DNA of 64,000 bases from Riptortus pedestris. Taxonomy: Eukaryota > Arthropoda > Insecta > Hemiptera > Alydidae. This document shows, in pieces, positions 45,436 through 56,875 of this stretch (position 1 is the first letter of the stretch; each line of letters begins with the position of its first letter). The stretch is taken from contig CM032228.1 in assembly GCA_019009955.1 (NCBI GenBank), positions 221,191,001-221,255,000 on the forward strand. Direction: 5' to 3'. Both the position numbers and the translations under genes were made by a program. The notes under the pieces are model-generated. The model was not told the DNA's origin and did not search any database. It saw only the letters and a list, made by a program, of their open reading frames with translations.

Positions 45436-48400
45436 AATTTAAATAGTAGTAATGGCAGGGGAAAATTTTCATTGTAGGTTCCACATAGAGAAACTTCTAC
45501 AATTCCCCTGACAAATTAGATGCCCTCCTGGGAACGAGGTTAAACTTCCTATCTTCGGGCTGATAAATAGCAAAATATAGGCCCTCCTGGGAAAGAGGCT
45601 AAACTTCCTAACTAAAATAATCAGCCTAATATTATAGCCCTTAATAGCTCTATTTTTAAAATTTTATTATTACAGGATGGCCATATAATAAAATATAGGT
45701 CCTCCTGGGAAAGAGGATAAACTTCCTACCGATGAATAAACTTAGAGCCCTTTTGATTTATATTGGCCCTTATATGTTAAATAATATAGACCCTCCTAGG
45801 AATGAGGTTAAACTTCCAATCTTCAGGCTATCTGACTGATAGTCCTAAGCCTAGCCCCAAATAGCCCAATTATTGATGTGTAATAGCCCAGTTATTATGT
45901 GAATCAGCCCATTATTGTCTCCTGAGCAAGAGGATATAAACTGCATCAAATAATGCCCATTTATTGATAATTTAATTAATTATTATATGATAATTTTTGA
46001 GGGCTGAAATATAGGAACTCATATAAGATGAGTCTGTGAAAACATTTATTGGAAAATGTTTTCTTGGGGGCTAGCAATTATATTAGACTCTATGTAAGTC
46101 ATTTAAGTATATTTAATTTATATTAAAGGGCTATGTATATGTATTTGTGTATATAGATATACATATAAATTTGAGACTCAACAAGTGAAGTCAGTAAAAT
46201 TTATTATTGAATAATTTAGGGCATTAATTAAAATATTTTGATATATATTATGGGCAATGATTTCTCATTATATAAATCTAGCCACTAGTTCCTCCAAGCA
46301 TGCCTCCACTAAATTTTCTTCAGCAACTCTAATCTTAGGGAGAGAACAAAATACATCTCTGCACTTCAGTGGGACCTTCAGCTGGACAGGCCACCCACCA
46401 TCTACGCAGGAAGAAAGTGGAAGGACACCTGGAACTATCAAGATCTTACATTTGGTCTCAGAAGATCGCTACAAGTGGCAGATGCTCCTAAGCAAGAGGG
46501 TAAACTGCCAGGTATTGCTCCTAAGCATGAGGGTAAACTGCAGAAATTCTTCCTCAGCAGGAAGAGAAGGTGCACAGGACCCAGAGAACGCTAATTTTTT
46601 TTCAGAAATTAATAATTTGTTTTTTCAGGAATTATGGATATAATAATATTATTCCCCTTATGTTTCTCTCAAGTGTTAAGTTTTTGTTGCATGCATAATG
46701 AGATATTTATGTTTAATACCATGTATGTTCCTTAACACAGGGTCAACCAACAATCACTTGGTGATAGGTTCTCAGAGACTCTTATATATGAGTCCAAAAT
46801 TCTGAGAAGGCACCTTAGGTTTTTATAAGTCCTCTAATGATTAATAGAATTTTTCATTACTTATAATCATCCAATTGTAATTTTTTTTTCCTAGAAAAAG
46901 AGGCATAAAACCTTAAATTTTTGATTGAGGATTATTTTCAATTAATTATTGTAAGCAATTTTTGTAAATTGTTTGAAATTAATTTTGTATTAAATATTGT
47001 AAAGCTTACAAATTTGTCCTCATTGATAGAATTTTTTTATTGTATAAATTTATTGTCAACTATAGAATTGGCATAATCTCTACTGTCTGTAAGCCAAAAT
47101 AATGCCTTAAGCATTATTTTAAATTTTTTTATAACTTAGTTTCAAATTTTGTAAAGTAAATTTTTGAGGCTTGACAAGACCGTGAGAGGATAGTTGTTCC
47201 AAATCTATGGAGGGCTGACTTGTAATTATGGAACGGACACTGATCCATTTGAAAGATTTCAGAGACTTTGAATGCAGAGAGCACTCTGCATATTAGCTGA
47301 TAGGACAGTATACAGCTGGAATAGATGTCCTGAACTCCCCTTCCAGAGATGCAACTTCTCCAGGAGATGAAGACATCATCCTTTCTACTTCATCATCAAC
47401 GTCCCAGACGACGAAGAAGAGGGAGAAGACATCAAAACAGTATTTATGTAGTATACTAGTTTATTTTTAATTTTCCCCCTTATATTGTATTTTGTTAGGG
47501 AAAAATTTGTCCTGTCTTTTTAAAGTATGGGGATCCATTTTAGTGACAAGAAGTATAGGGGTTATTTTTTTTGGTTTGTGCATTCACAAGAGATTTTCAT
47601 TAATTTTTTTTATTAGGGCTTAGTTCCCAATTGTAGTTTTTTGATTTAAGATCAGTTGTGAAGGCTTTAATTTTTTTTCCCCCTGTATTAGTTCTTCTTT
47701 GTCACAAGGCACCTGTCCTGTTTTTTTTTTATTATTGTAAAGCAAATTGTATGTAAATATGTTGTAATATGTAAATATTCATATTCTTATAATGGATCCC
47801 ATACAATTTTGTAAATAGGCCTTTTTAGGTTAAGTCTCTGATGTAATCAATCCCTCCCGGGCCAAATTTTTGAATTTTTTTTTGGGAATAATTTTAGATT
47901 TTTGGATCAAATTTTCTTTTGATAATTTATTGGTCCTGAGTTAGAAAAGTCTTACAGATATATTTTATCTGAATTGATCATCATCATATTTAAACTTTTC
48001 CTATCCCTTCTTTGGAATGGATACACATGGAAGCATATTTTTTTTTATGTAATACATATATATATGCATATTGGTGAACTGACACATATGAAAATATGTA
48101 GTCATAAACTTTATAAATTAGATTAGGGTGTGCCTTGTCAACACTATTCTATATTTGCACATCACAATTTACACTGATATTTCCTACACATGCCAATATG
48201 GGCAAAATTTTATTGAACATGAGCTAAGTCTCCACATATGTGTTCTAGATAATTCATCATGTCTTGGTGTAACTGGGGACCCTGACTATGATTAGTCATT
48301 ATTCTGATTTATTATTTATGGACATATATGTGCCCTTTTGTAGTGGGCAGTTCCTGTTGGGTCCTCAGTCGTTGGAGGCGTTATTTTTTGGGATCCCTTC

Positions 48401-48687
48401 TTTTTTTTGGTTTTGGACCAATATTGTGATTGCGTTGAGCATCACTGTAAGCCGTTCGGGATGCCCTACCTCCAACTAGTATATATTGGCTTACACTATT
48501 TATTTATTACACACCAGACAAGGACTTAAAATTATTAGTATAGGAAATATGCATATCAATAATAACTTGATATTCTATATGTTCACCATTGGGTATACAT
48601 TCCATTGCTTCCTGTGTTATATTTATGATTTATTATGATTATTTATTATTGAGTTTGACTTGATGTTTGATCAATAGACTTTTGGTC
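45436..48687 (+). other. non-coding interior replacing pol
   Basis: About 3.3 kb without a frame longer than 128 codons (46257-46643, not pol-like). The left third holds the repeated hairpin motif. 47160-47430 is purine-rich with 'gacgacgaagaagagggaga'; 47440-48050 has many T runs. No DTG/DSG protease, YxDD reverse transcriptase or HHCC integrase motif was seen. Confidence 0.75.
45523..46541 (+). repeat. seven copies of a short hairpin motif
   Basis: Copies at 45523, 45582, 45701, 45791, 45918, 46484 and 46517. The first four read CCTCCTGGGAA-GAGG-like then TAAACTTCC, e.g. CCTCCTGGGAAAGAGG. The last three read CTCCTRAGCAWGAGG then TAAACTGC. CCTC pairs with GAGG around an 8-base loop. Spacing is irregular (about 30-570 bases), so this is not a simple tandem array. 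Possible RNA packaging or dimerisation signals. Confidence 0.75.
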
Positions 48688-48703
48688 CCGGGGGAGGGGG
48701 TGA
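48688..48703 (+). promoter_or_regulatory. polypurine tract
   Basis: CCGGGGGAGGGGGTGA immediately before the 3' LTR; primes plus-strand synthesis in LTR elements. Confidence 0.75.
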
Positions 48704-49456
48704 TGTAATGAAATTGACATTACATTACATAAGCCCATTATAAATGGCCATATATTTTATATTCTGAGTATTCCCAGCACAGAGCACATTAAGATTATTA
48801 TGTATGAATGCTTAAATGTATTGTTTTTACCTTTAAATAAGAATTATATCCAATTTAGAGTGAAGTCACCATGTGCTCTAGCATTTTCATAGATAACGCC
48901 GATGGATTTTGATAATAACATTCACAGCTCTTAACGTCGGTACACTAAGTAATAATACGGATGAATTTCGATAATTAATTCACGTTAAATGCACTTTTTG
49001 AGCGTATTTCGATCGGCAGTTCAAAGTTCACTCCCGGATTAACCCTATAAAAGGACCCCTCTTGCGGAGGATTAAGTCAGTCATATTCGGCATCCTCTGG
49101 AAGGGAGATCTTGCTTCTCGTCCATCCGTTAATCCTTCAGCTTGTTCCTGCCTGCCTAAGCTACACTATCTCTCACGGCTAAGTCAGCACTTCTATTAAA
49201 CAGCTAAGTCTTTTTATTGTAATATAGACTAAGTATTATTAAGTGTCCCCCATTATATTTATAAAGGTGCCTTTTCATTTTAATCATTAATATTTATAAT
49301 TGGAGAATATTTTTATTATAAATAAATTTATATATATTTGAATTTGGACTTGAGTCGATTGTTGGTGGCCCTTCCTAAATTCTTGTTAGTGGTTTGGTTG
49401 TGGGATTTTTTATATATTTCAGCTTCCACTGCTTATCACGCAGCCAGATCGCAACA
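48704..49456 (+). repeat. 3' LTR
   Basis: 753 bp, identical to the 5' LTR except for A instead of G at LTR position 421 (49124). TATA box at 49046. AATAAA near 49321 would direct polyadenylation. Confidence 0.95.
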
Positions 49457-49460
49457 GTCG
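49457..49460 (+). repeat. 4-bp target-site duplication, right
   Basis: GTCG directly after CAACA, matching 43106-43109. Confidence 0.75.
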
Positions 49461-49582
49461 TAACGGTTTTGCTGGAACTACCTGTTCCGAGCTAAAGGCG
49501 GCCTCCTACTAACAGGATCTCCCTCTCATGAAACTTTATTCTGTTTCTCGACTGCTGCACTTCGCGAACGCGTTCCTTCCTC

Positions 49583-50205
49583 TGAGCAGATTTCCCTCAG
49601 GGGAAATCAGATATTGTGGTTGTAGTCTTGACTCTATTTTTGGAAAATGTTTTCAAATGTCCAGCGATCCTTCCTCGCCAACAATGAGTCAGACCACAAA
49701 CTGAAAGGTGGTGTCTGGATTTGCGTGAGGTTCCTAGCCACAGACGTGGTGGTTGATGTGTACACTCTCAGTCAGGGATGTCAGAAATGATTAAAGGCTT
49801 CTAAACCCCTTCTGTCACAGATGACAATTATCGTCTAATCTAATGAGGCGATTAACAGAGTACTGATGCTCTACTGGAATTGTAGGATTCTTCCTTCCAT
49901 CGTGATTGTACCTCGGGGAATTCGGAAAGTGTGTGAGTCCTAACGGCTTGGTGCCTTCTCGTTCTGCGACCATCGTCTTGTGAATACAATGTCCAGCGAT
50001 CCTACCTAATATCGAAAATGAAGCTCCGTGGTAGCAATTTTCGTTTGATTATTATCACATTCAATACCATATCCGTTAATGGAGGGAGGGAGGTTAAAGG
50101 GCGAAAAATTGAAATTTAGACGTAAATAGACATATCAAAAAATCATACGTGACCAATCTTGTTGTAAATTCATTTTTTTAATTTTCTCTATCTTGAATAT
50201 TATTT
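49583..50205 (+). mobile_element. diverged Helentron-like copy with insertion
   Basis: The left end 'gagcagatttccctcagggg' runs to 'aatgtccagcgatcct' (49671). It continues after the insertion at 49988 with 'gatcctacctaatatcgaaa', 'ggtagcaattttcgtttgat' and 'tctctatcttgaatatt'. The right end is missing; a SINE follows. Confidence 0.7.
49672..49987. mobile_element. 316-bp insertion with 16-bp duplication
   Basis: AATGTCCAGCGATCCT occurs at 49656-49671 and 49988-50003, and the first copy belongs to the interrupted element. The inserted sequence is balanced in composition, has no poly-A and no recognised family. The long duplication suggests retroposition. Confidence 0.6.
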
Positions 50206-50411
50206 ATTTTATTTATTAACGTCCACATTTGGCAACTAAGGATAATTGGGGCGGGTTATCTGCAGGTAACCACCCTTTTCTAGCCAGGGTGGGACTCCGT
50301 CACTAAATAAACTCTTAATGCCCAACGCGGGAATCTAACTCGCCCCTCTAGGTTTAAAATGTGAGATTAAAGTTGACGCTTTAACTCACATGGCTAATCT
50401 GAGCCCCCTTG
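50204..50411 (-). repeat. tRNA-derived SINE, best copy
   Basis: Minus strand: head GGGGCTCAGATTAGCCATGT, then GAGTTAAAGCGTCAACTTTA, a B-box-like GCGAGTTAGATTCCCGCG, a body with 'ggctagaaaagggtggttac' and a tail GTTAATAAATAAAATAAATA. The first about 85 bases resemble a tRNA with long variable arm (Leu/Ser type). Confidence 0.8.
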
Positions 50412-50872
50412 AATATTATACCAAGAAATTAACATTTTTAAATTTTCATATATCACAGAGTATATCCATAAATCTTATCTAGTGAAGATTTATTATTAAG
50501 ATGGGTATTTAGGCTTGGAATAAAGGCCTTCATGATATATTAGCTTATTGTTAAATTTCCACCTAAAAATGGGGTTTATTGAAGACTGGTAATTAAAAAA
50601 TGCAATTTCCAGCCTTCAATATTTTAGGAAGGACTTTAACAGTAAACTGATTTATTATTAAGATAGGGTATATTATAATAATAAATTTTTACTGTATAAG
50701 ATTTATGGAATTACGCGGTGAAGACGTCATCAGTTAAGTTTTTATTGATCCCCACTTTTACATATCGGATTTTTATTTTTAAACACAGAATATATGGTGA
50801 GACGAGATCAGTAATATGTCATGCCAGCACGTGGGAAATCTGTTTAGTTTACGCACCCCCTGCGTGACAGGC
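50412..50872 (+). mobile_element. Helentron-like 3' part
   Basis: Contains a diverged second-subfamily interior ('ggtatttaggcttggaataa'-like, here in minus sense at 50500-50600) and a clear plus right end, 'acgtgggaaatctgtttagt' through 'cccctgcgtgacaggc' (50829-50872). Probably two old fragments. Confidence 0.5.
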
Positions 50873-51292
50873 CTTTATAACACATGCCGGCCTTCCTTTC
50901 AATACAGAGAATAGTAAGGTTAGCAAACCGTTCCTCTCTTACATTAGAATTGCAGCTATAACACATTATTATTTATCCTGATATCTTTCTAACATGCGTA
51001 GAAATTGCAGTCCTTCAAATAAAATATGATTTTGATGAAGCATTGACGTGTAATGACCAGACGGATGAGTACGTGGGCTGAACATAATTCAGGTCCTGTT
51101 TCTCCAAGGGCAGAGGTGGGTGAACACCTTTCGTCTTTCAACCACCATGATATACTGAAACCGAAATATTTTAGAGTCTTAAATTATTTCACTGATCGGC
51201 TTTTCTAATCCGAAATACCAGCATTTAGATTTTGAATGGTGATGAAAGCATGCCTATATAACTCCTTAACATACAAGACATTTATTACTGGT
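50873..51292. other. unassigned DNA
   Basis: No recognised content. Confidence 0.45.
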
Positions 51293-51414
51293 TTAGAAGA
51301 TTTTCTCTTAAGGGAAATCAGCTATTGAGGTCGTACTCATGATACGATTTCGAAAAATCTCCTCAAATGTCCATCGATCCTAAACAGGCGAAGACGAAAA
51401 TGAGGTCCCTTCAA

Positions 51415-51462
<48 letters not shown>

Positions 51463-51463
51463 G

Positions 51464-51913
51464 GTGTATCTACAATATGAATATATCCGTTCGGATATCT
51501 ACAATATGAACGGGGTATATAAACTCACGTGCAGCTGCAACAACACATACATTGGACAAACTGGAAGGAGACTGAAAACGCGATACACCGAACATATCCG
51601 CTCATTCAGACTAAATAAACGAGACTCCAATTTCGCCAACCACCTGAACGACCATTGCCATGACCCGACGAGTATAGCCGACAGCATGAAACTTCTACAC
51701 CGACAAACGAAAGGTCGACGATTGGACATATTAGAGAATATGGAGATATACAAACAACGGACATTCAACGGAGACATCATCAACGAACAGCTCAACACTA
51801 ACCCGGACACGATCTTCAGACCACTACAACTATTTAAAAGGAATAATAAACAGAAGACGCCAACGGACGTACTCACGCAGGAATATCAACAAACAAAGCG
51901 ACGATGTAGGTAG
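51464..51913 (+). CDS. Penelope-like GIY-YIG endonuclease, 5'-truncated
   Basis: Open frame of 149 codons; first ATG at 51506. GVYKLTCSCNNTYIGQTGRR carries the GIY and YIG elements with the CxC typical of Penelope endonucleases. Then RYTEH (conserved Arg), SNFANHLNDHCHD (the histidines of the zinc-like motif), and GRRLDILENMEIYKQ with the catalytic Glu. It ends KRRCR. The reverse transcriptase part that should precede it is absent, so this is a 5'-truncated insertion. The endonuclease frame itself is unbroken. It would nick DNA at the target site during retrotransposition. Confidence 0.85.
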   Translation: MYLQYEYIRSDIYNMNGVYKLTCSCNNTYIGQTGRRLKTRYTEHIRSFRLNKRDSNFANHLNDHCHDPTSIADSMKLLHRQTKGRRLDILENMEIYKQRTFNGDIINEQLNTNPDTIFRPLQLFKRNNKQKTPTDVLTQEYQQTKRRCR

Positions 51914-52311
51914 TTCCATATTGTATTTAATCATTTGTTTATTTATCTATGATACATCATTTTTAATGTATAATAACAATGTTACAAATATCACATTAAA
52001 CCTGTATCTACATATCAAATTATACAATACCACCACACAAACAATAACACTAGAAATGTAAACACCCATACGGATGAGGACAAAGATCCACCCCTCGTTT
52101 GACAGATCTTAGTGGTAAGTAAACAGATCTGGACTAAACGTAAACACTAATGCGGTGAACATAACATAAAACCCACTGACTGACGGACAACCAACTCAGT
52201 ACAACTACCAACAGGCTTGAAGATGATGCCATCGCATCGAAAGCGCTTGCCAGCGGTACTCAACCATCATCCAGTAACGACGGTCTCCACCGAGAGGTAT
52301 GACAATAGTTC
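51914..52311 (+). mobile_element. Penelope 3' untranslated and terminal repeat
   Basis: After an AT-rich spacer, 52090-52310 matches the arms of 29459-29988, including 'cttgaagatgatgccatcgc', 'atcgaaagcgcttgccagc' and the end 'gagaggtatgacaa'. Helentron-like sequence resumes immediately after. Confidence 0.75.
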
Positions 52312-52707
52312 TATAAATGTTGTTATACCTTTTATTTTTCACTATCTTGATTATTAGCCGAGATATTTGCATTTTTTAGTTTTCGGCCTGCACTAAACCC
52401 CTACTCCTACTCATGTCATATTAACAATAAGTTGTTATATCATGAAGCTCTTAATTTGAAGCCTAAATGCAAATAATTCCATCAGCAGCAATATGAGCTA
52501 CCTATAAAAGCATAATAATCTATAGTGATCATGTATAAATATATACATTATTTAAATTATCTAATTTTGATGTTTTATTGGATTTGAAAAGATTAATGAT
52601 GTCCAGAAAATGATAGTCAAAATACAGATGAATAGAAGAGGGTGGAACAAGAAAGTAAGAAAAAACTCGCTTAATACTTGAGTTACGAAAAAATGCATCG
52701 TTGAAAG

Positions 52708-52708
<1 letters not shown>

Positions 52709-52751
<43 letters not shown>

Positions 52752-52820
52752 TTGACGGACCTCATTTCAGTTATTTTCTCGCGTCATGAGTACAACCTCA
52801 ATTGCTGAAATCTACTGAAA
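52709..52820 (-). mobile_element. Helentron-like end fragment with (TA)n
   Basis: TA tract 52709-52747, 'gttttgacggacctcattt', 'gcgtcatgagtacaacctca' and 'gctgaaatctactgaaa'. The palindrome is largely lost. Confidence 0.7.
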
Positions 52821-53069
52821 TACTGGTGTTTTCAAGTAAACTATTCAAATTGAATTTAATCTGTCGAAATTATTTTAAAGAATAAAATCATGTTCCAAGT
52901 TATATTAAACACGAAAAAATCCTCAATTTACGATTAATACTTTCACTGTTAAGGGGTTCATAGCAAACTGTACAAACTAATGTTCTCATTGACTTTTACG
53001 TAAAAAATGCAAATACGGGACGCAAGTGGGAAATCTGCTTAGTTAAAGCAATCCCTGCTTGGCGGACTT

Positions 53070-54429
53070 TTATTGAATTAAATAGGAGAATATATAAATC
53101 TATTTTGTATTAAAGTGGTCCATTTCTTTGTATTAAACCGGCGAATGTATAAATATATTTATGAGTGCATCGTGAACTGCAGGGTTATAATTAAGTTAAA
53201 GCAGAGATGCATTCGTTCTCCCATTGGGCATATTCATTCTATCGTTCCATTTGCCTTCCCCCTCCCCAGAGAGCGGCTCTTCTATTGTGTTCCCCCCACT
53301 CCTCGCCGAGCCATTATCACTCCAGCTCCCTCTTCCTTCTAATTAATTTGAAGAACAATGTTTCATCTAAGAAGGGGAGGAGGGGCTCCTTCCATTATTT
53401 GGGTTTGTAACCAACTGCCATGAGAAAATCAATTTAACCAAATACAGGGTGTACATTTCCAGACACAATTTTCTGCGTGTTTGGTTCTCGGCTCAATAAT
53501 CGCCTCTCATTAGTTGAAGGTTAATTACGTTTGTAAGTCAGCACAAATGCTATAAATATTTTATATTTAATTTGTTAGTTCATGAGCTTTTCATTTGATT
53601 CTTTTTTTTTTTTTTGCTTACAATGGCCCAAAAACATGTGTCAAAATCTGTTGCCGAATTCACCAGAATGCAATCGAAATGGCTGCTACATCTGGTACAT
53701 AATTAAATCTAACCCACAGGTCCATTAGTTAAAAATTCAAGTATGCGATTACCCTTGAATTAAAAACTTTAAAGAAACTGTAAGATGACCATTACTGCAT
53801 TCTTAATAAATGTTATATGTTTCAGCTATGGTGGTCTGATTGCCGAAACATTTTGAAGAAAGTTTCCACACAGCCTTATAAATTACTGGATACATTACAT
53901 AAAAAAAGAATACTGTAAATATTAATGGAGAATAAGAAAGGATGCAATGCTTGGAGAGAAGTAAACGTCCAATTCTTCACGAGTTAAGCGATGAAATAAA
54001 AAAAAAAACTTATGAAGAATTAGAGGTTTACTTCTCTTCATGTAAGCAATGTTCTTCAGTTCCAACATCACTACTGTGAAAGGATACAATTGGTCTTAAA
54101 ATTGATGACTCCTCTTACAGACTAAAAATCCAATCATGACGGTGTAACAGAATTTATCCATAAGAAACAAATAAAATATGAACTATGGAGTAATTGATAT
54201 GTAGGCCTTGAGTAAGATGACAACACTCTTTACTAAGATAAATAAACAATTTTCACTTGATGGCCAAACAACAGATATTGATAATTGGGAAAAAAAGGTA
54301 GAAGCCAGAGATCACCGATGTAGCACACACCAAATAACATCGATCTTATTAGTAGAACAGATGAGGGGAAAAACAATTTTTTTTTTTTTTATGTTAAGAT
54401 TGTTAATTTAAATAGTGTTAGTGCATGAT
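53070..54429. other. unassigned DNA
   Basis: 53200-53540 is richer in C and pyrimidine, with overlapping plus frames and no domain. A frame at about 53622 begins MAQKHVSKSVAEFTRMQSKW but stops quickly. A T15 run lies near 53605. Could include single-copy DNA. Confidence 0.4.
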
Positions 54430-54540
54430 TTTCGTAGGTTATAGTTTATGTCAACAGACACTGAAGATGGAGCTGTTGCTCTGAAAGTGTGCTCTGCCAA
54501 ATTAAACGTATTGTAGAAGAAAACGGGCCTGCTGTGTACA
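54430..54540 (+). mobile_element. Penelope-like terminal signature
   Basis: 'actgaagatggagctgttgc' and 'tctgaaagtgtgctctgcc': CTGAAGA, a GAGC/GCTC stem with loop TGTT, then GAAA. This is the same layout as 52217-52255 and 63099-63133. Confidence 0.45.
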
Positions 54541-55777
54541 TCCAGACTAGTGCAATAACATATTTAACTATATTTGGAAAAGACAAAGTTGAGGGAAATT
54601 AGTTGCACGTCACCAGATACAAACATGATGTCTTATGACCTTTCAAAAGCTTAAGGCGAAATTACCTGCCTGTTACCAATTACATCATTTAATATGCATA
54701 ATTAATTATAGCTATCTTGGCTTTGCCCACTATAACTAATTTATTCTGCAGTTCCTGTAAACCTATTTGCAACGAAGTGAATAGTAATAAAATTTTGACT
54801 TATGAGCTCTTGAAGACCAGTGCTTGGAAGCAAGGCAACATTTTGTCAAAAGATTTCTTCCTGGACATATATCCATTCCCGGTCATATATTCAGGCTTGC
54901 ATATAAGGTTGGCTTGGTCTTTGTACAATTATTCGATGCTGGGCCAACATGAAGGTTGGACTGTGGAGGGATAATGTACGAGAATGTCCCCCCTCAATGT
55001 TGATCCTCAGATACAGGGAGTAAAGATGACTTGTGTCAAATTATATTAAAACTATATTTAATTTATGAATTATTTTTATATTTTATTTGTTTTTTTATTC
55101 GCACATCTTAATAATGTACTATAACTCTTCTCATTTCAAGGAATCTTTAACTACGGAAGGATGTACATGAATTTAATTCTCAGATTTTATCACAATGTAG
55201 TTCCTTCCATAGTAAATTTTGGGGTAGAAAAAAAAATAACTGAGGTGGTTTTTATTCGAGGTGGGACGACACAACCTTGAGAGCTGAATTGCATAAGAAA
55301 CCTACACTTAATGACTTAAAAAGAAAACACAATGTTAATTGGTTTCTCACAGCCATTTTCTCTATGTACATCATGCTCATTGACTTTTCCTCTCAGGAGT
55401 CAGAGGTATTTAATTCCCATCAGTGGATTTCTCATAGATTTTTTACTCACTTGAACAAAGTAAAGGAAGTATTGTAATCACGAACATTTTCAGATCCCAA
55501 TGGAATCGTATCTAAGTACTTGTGTTAGTCCGTATGATCGCACATGACTCCAAAATAGCTAATTTAATAGGAGGTGGTATTCGAAGGTATGTACTGAAGT
55601 GAAGTACAAGATCCAAATCATGGTTAACGTTTTTTTTAACGTTCGTCCAATTATTTGTATCTCTAATAAGTACAGACATTTGCAATGAAAATACTTCCAA
55701 AACATTCGTGATTACAATATTTATTAAAATATTTTGCAATTGCAATACTTCCTGTATTTCGTATAAGGAAATAAAAA
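54541..55777. other. unassigned DNA
   Basis: Plus frames at 54717-54974 and 55277-55477 have no recognisable domain. No window repeat found. Confidence 0.45.
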
Positions 55778-56434
55778 GTCCGTCACGCAGGGGCTGCGTA
55801 AACTAAGCAGAATTCCACTGTGAAGTTTTACAATAAAGAAATCTGCATACTGGTAACACAGTACCACCGTGATTAGATAATGAGAAATCTTTCAGTTAAT
55901 TAAAATAAATTCCCAACTGAAACGGCTTCTGAATTGTAAGAATAATTTATATTTTAATAACTCAAATTTTAGTAGTTCAAGAACTAAAGAAGGGGGGGGG
56001 TGGATGAACAGAACGTATCTGCATAAATCTCACAAAGTAAAGAAGGTAAGGTAAGGTTAGAAACGACAGGTTAGAAGAAGCTTCCACCTGTGCCGAGAAA
56101 TGACGAAGATGGCCGACGTAATCCGAACTATACACGACCACAGACTTCATAAAAATGCAAATATCTCGGTTAATATTCAAGATAGAGAATAAATGTATAT
56201 AACAATATTTATAGTAAATTTAATTTGCAATAAGATTGCTTCTATACAATTTTTGAATTCGATGCATAATAACGGAGATATTTTGAATTTTCGAAAATCC
56301 CCCCTCTACCCCCCACCCTCCCTCTGGTCCGATTTCAGCCAGGTCAGGATCGATCGACATTTGAAGAAATGTTTCGAAACTCGCGTCATGAGTACGACCT
56401 CAATAGCAGATTTCCCTTAAGGGAAATCTGCTAA
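55778..56434 (-). mobile_element. Helentron-like element with internal deletion
   Basis: A5 then GTCCGTCACGCAGGGGCTGCG; right end GGGAAATCTGCTAAAA with a perfect palindrome. 'gtccgatttcagcc' is joined directly to 'aggtcaggatcgat', so the TA tract and neighbours (about 130 bp) are deleted. The left interior is partly unrelated. Confidence 0.85.
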
Positions 56435-56875
56435 AAGAGGAAAAAAATGAATGAAATTGTCATCACTTTGTTAGCGCATCTCCTGCGTTTTTTGACTTTC
56501 TTTTTTCGTTTAGTCATACACATGTTATTGACACTCATTTGACACATGGCCTCATAAAATTTAAAAGAATCTGTGACAAAGGGCTTCCAAATGATGGATT
56601 TTGCAACAGTACTTCAACGAGCAGAGATGTCATCTGGTCATTATAATCTATATTTCTACCTTTCTTATACTCTCAGTAAAAAAAAAAATCTTTAAATTAA
56701 TGTAGATTAAAGATGCATAGTGATAGGATAAAAAAACACCAAAGCAAAACTTGTATTGCAGGAGTTCAAGACCAAAAATGAATAAAATACAAATAAGCCA
56801 TTAAATATGTGTGCCAGAGAACAATTATTTTATCAACGAGATTGTCATGTTATATTTAACGATTAACAAAAATGG
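56435..56875. other. unassigned AT-rich DNA
   Basis: No recognised content. Confidence 0.45.

Larger units (their letters stand above)
43110..49456 (+). mobile_element. gag-only LTR retrotransposon, Ty3/Gypsy-like
   Basis: A 6347-bp unit with two 753-bp LTRs starting TGTAATG and ending CAACA. It has a 4-bp duplication GTCG, a primer-binding site two bases after the left LTR, one intact gag frame and a purine tract before the right LTR. No protease, reverse transcriptase, RNase H or integrase frame is found: 45436-48703 has stops in all frames and no pol-like motifs. The LTRs differ by a single base (G at 43530, A at 49124), so insertion is recent. Inference: mobilised in trans by a pol-bearing relative, with gag supplied or retained in cis. 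Confidence 0.85.
51293..53069 (+). mobile_element. Helentron-like copy with nested insertions
   Basis: Left part 51293-51460 (to the TA tract at 51419-51460). The middle resumes at 52312 ('ctataaatgttgttatacc', 'agccgagatatttgcatttt', 'ctgcactaaacccctactcc'). The right part 52980-53069 is 'tgttctcattgacttttacg', 'gtgggaaatctgcttagtt' and 'gcttggcggactttt'. Insertions are a Penelope fragment (51464-52311) and another piece (about 52480-52978). Part of the interior is lost at the first junction. Confidence 0.6.

Noticed and set aside
46257..46643. 128-codon frame in the LTR element interior
   Set aside because: Not similar to pol or env; it overlaps two copies of the hairpin motif and has no homologous support.
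43110..49456. Simple direct duplication instead of an LTR element
   Set aside because: TG/CA ends, PBS, PPT, gag and a matching 4-bp flank are all in the right places.
51499..51876. Minus-strand 125-codon frame
   Set aside because: Shadow of the GIY-YIG frame, which has clear family motifs on the plus strand.
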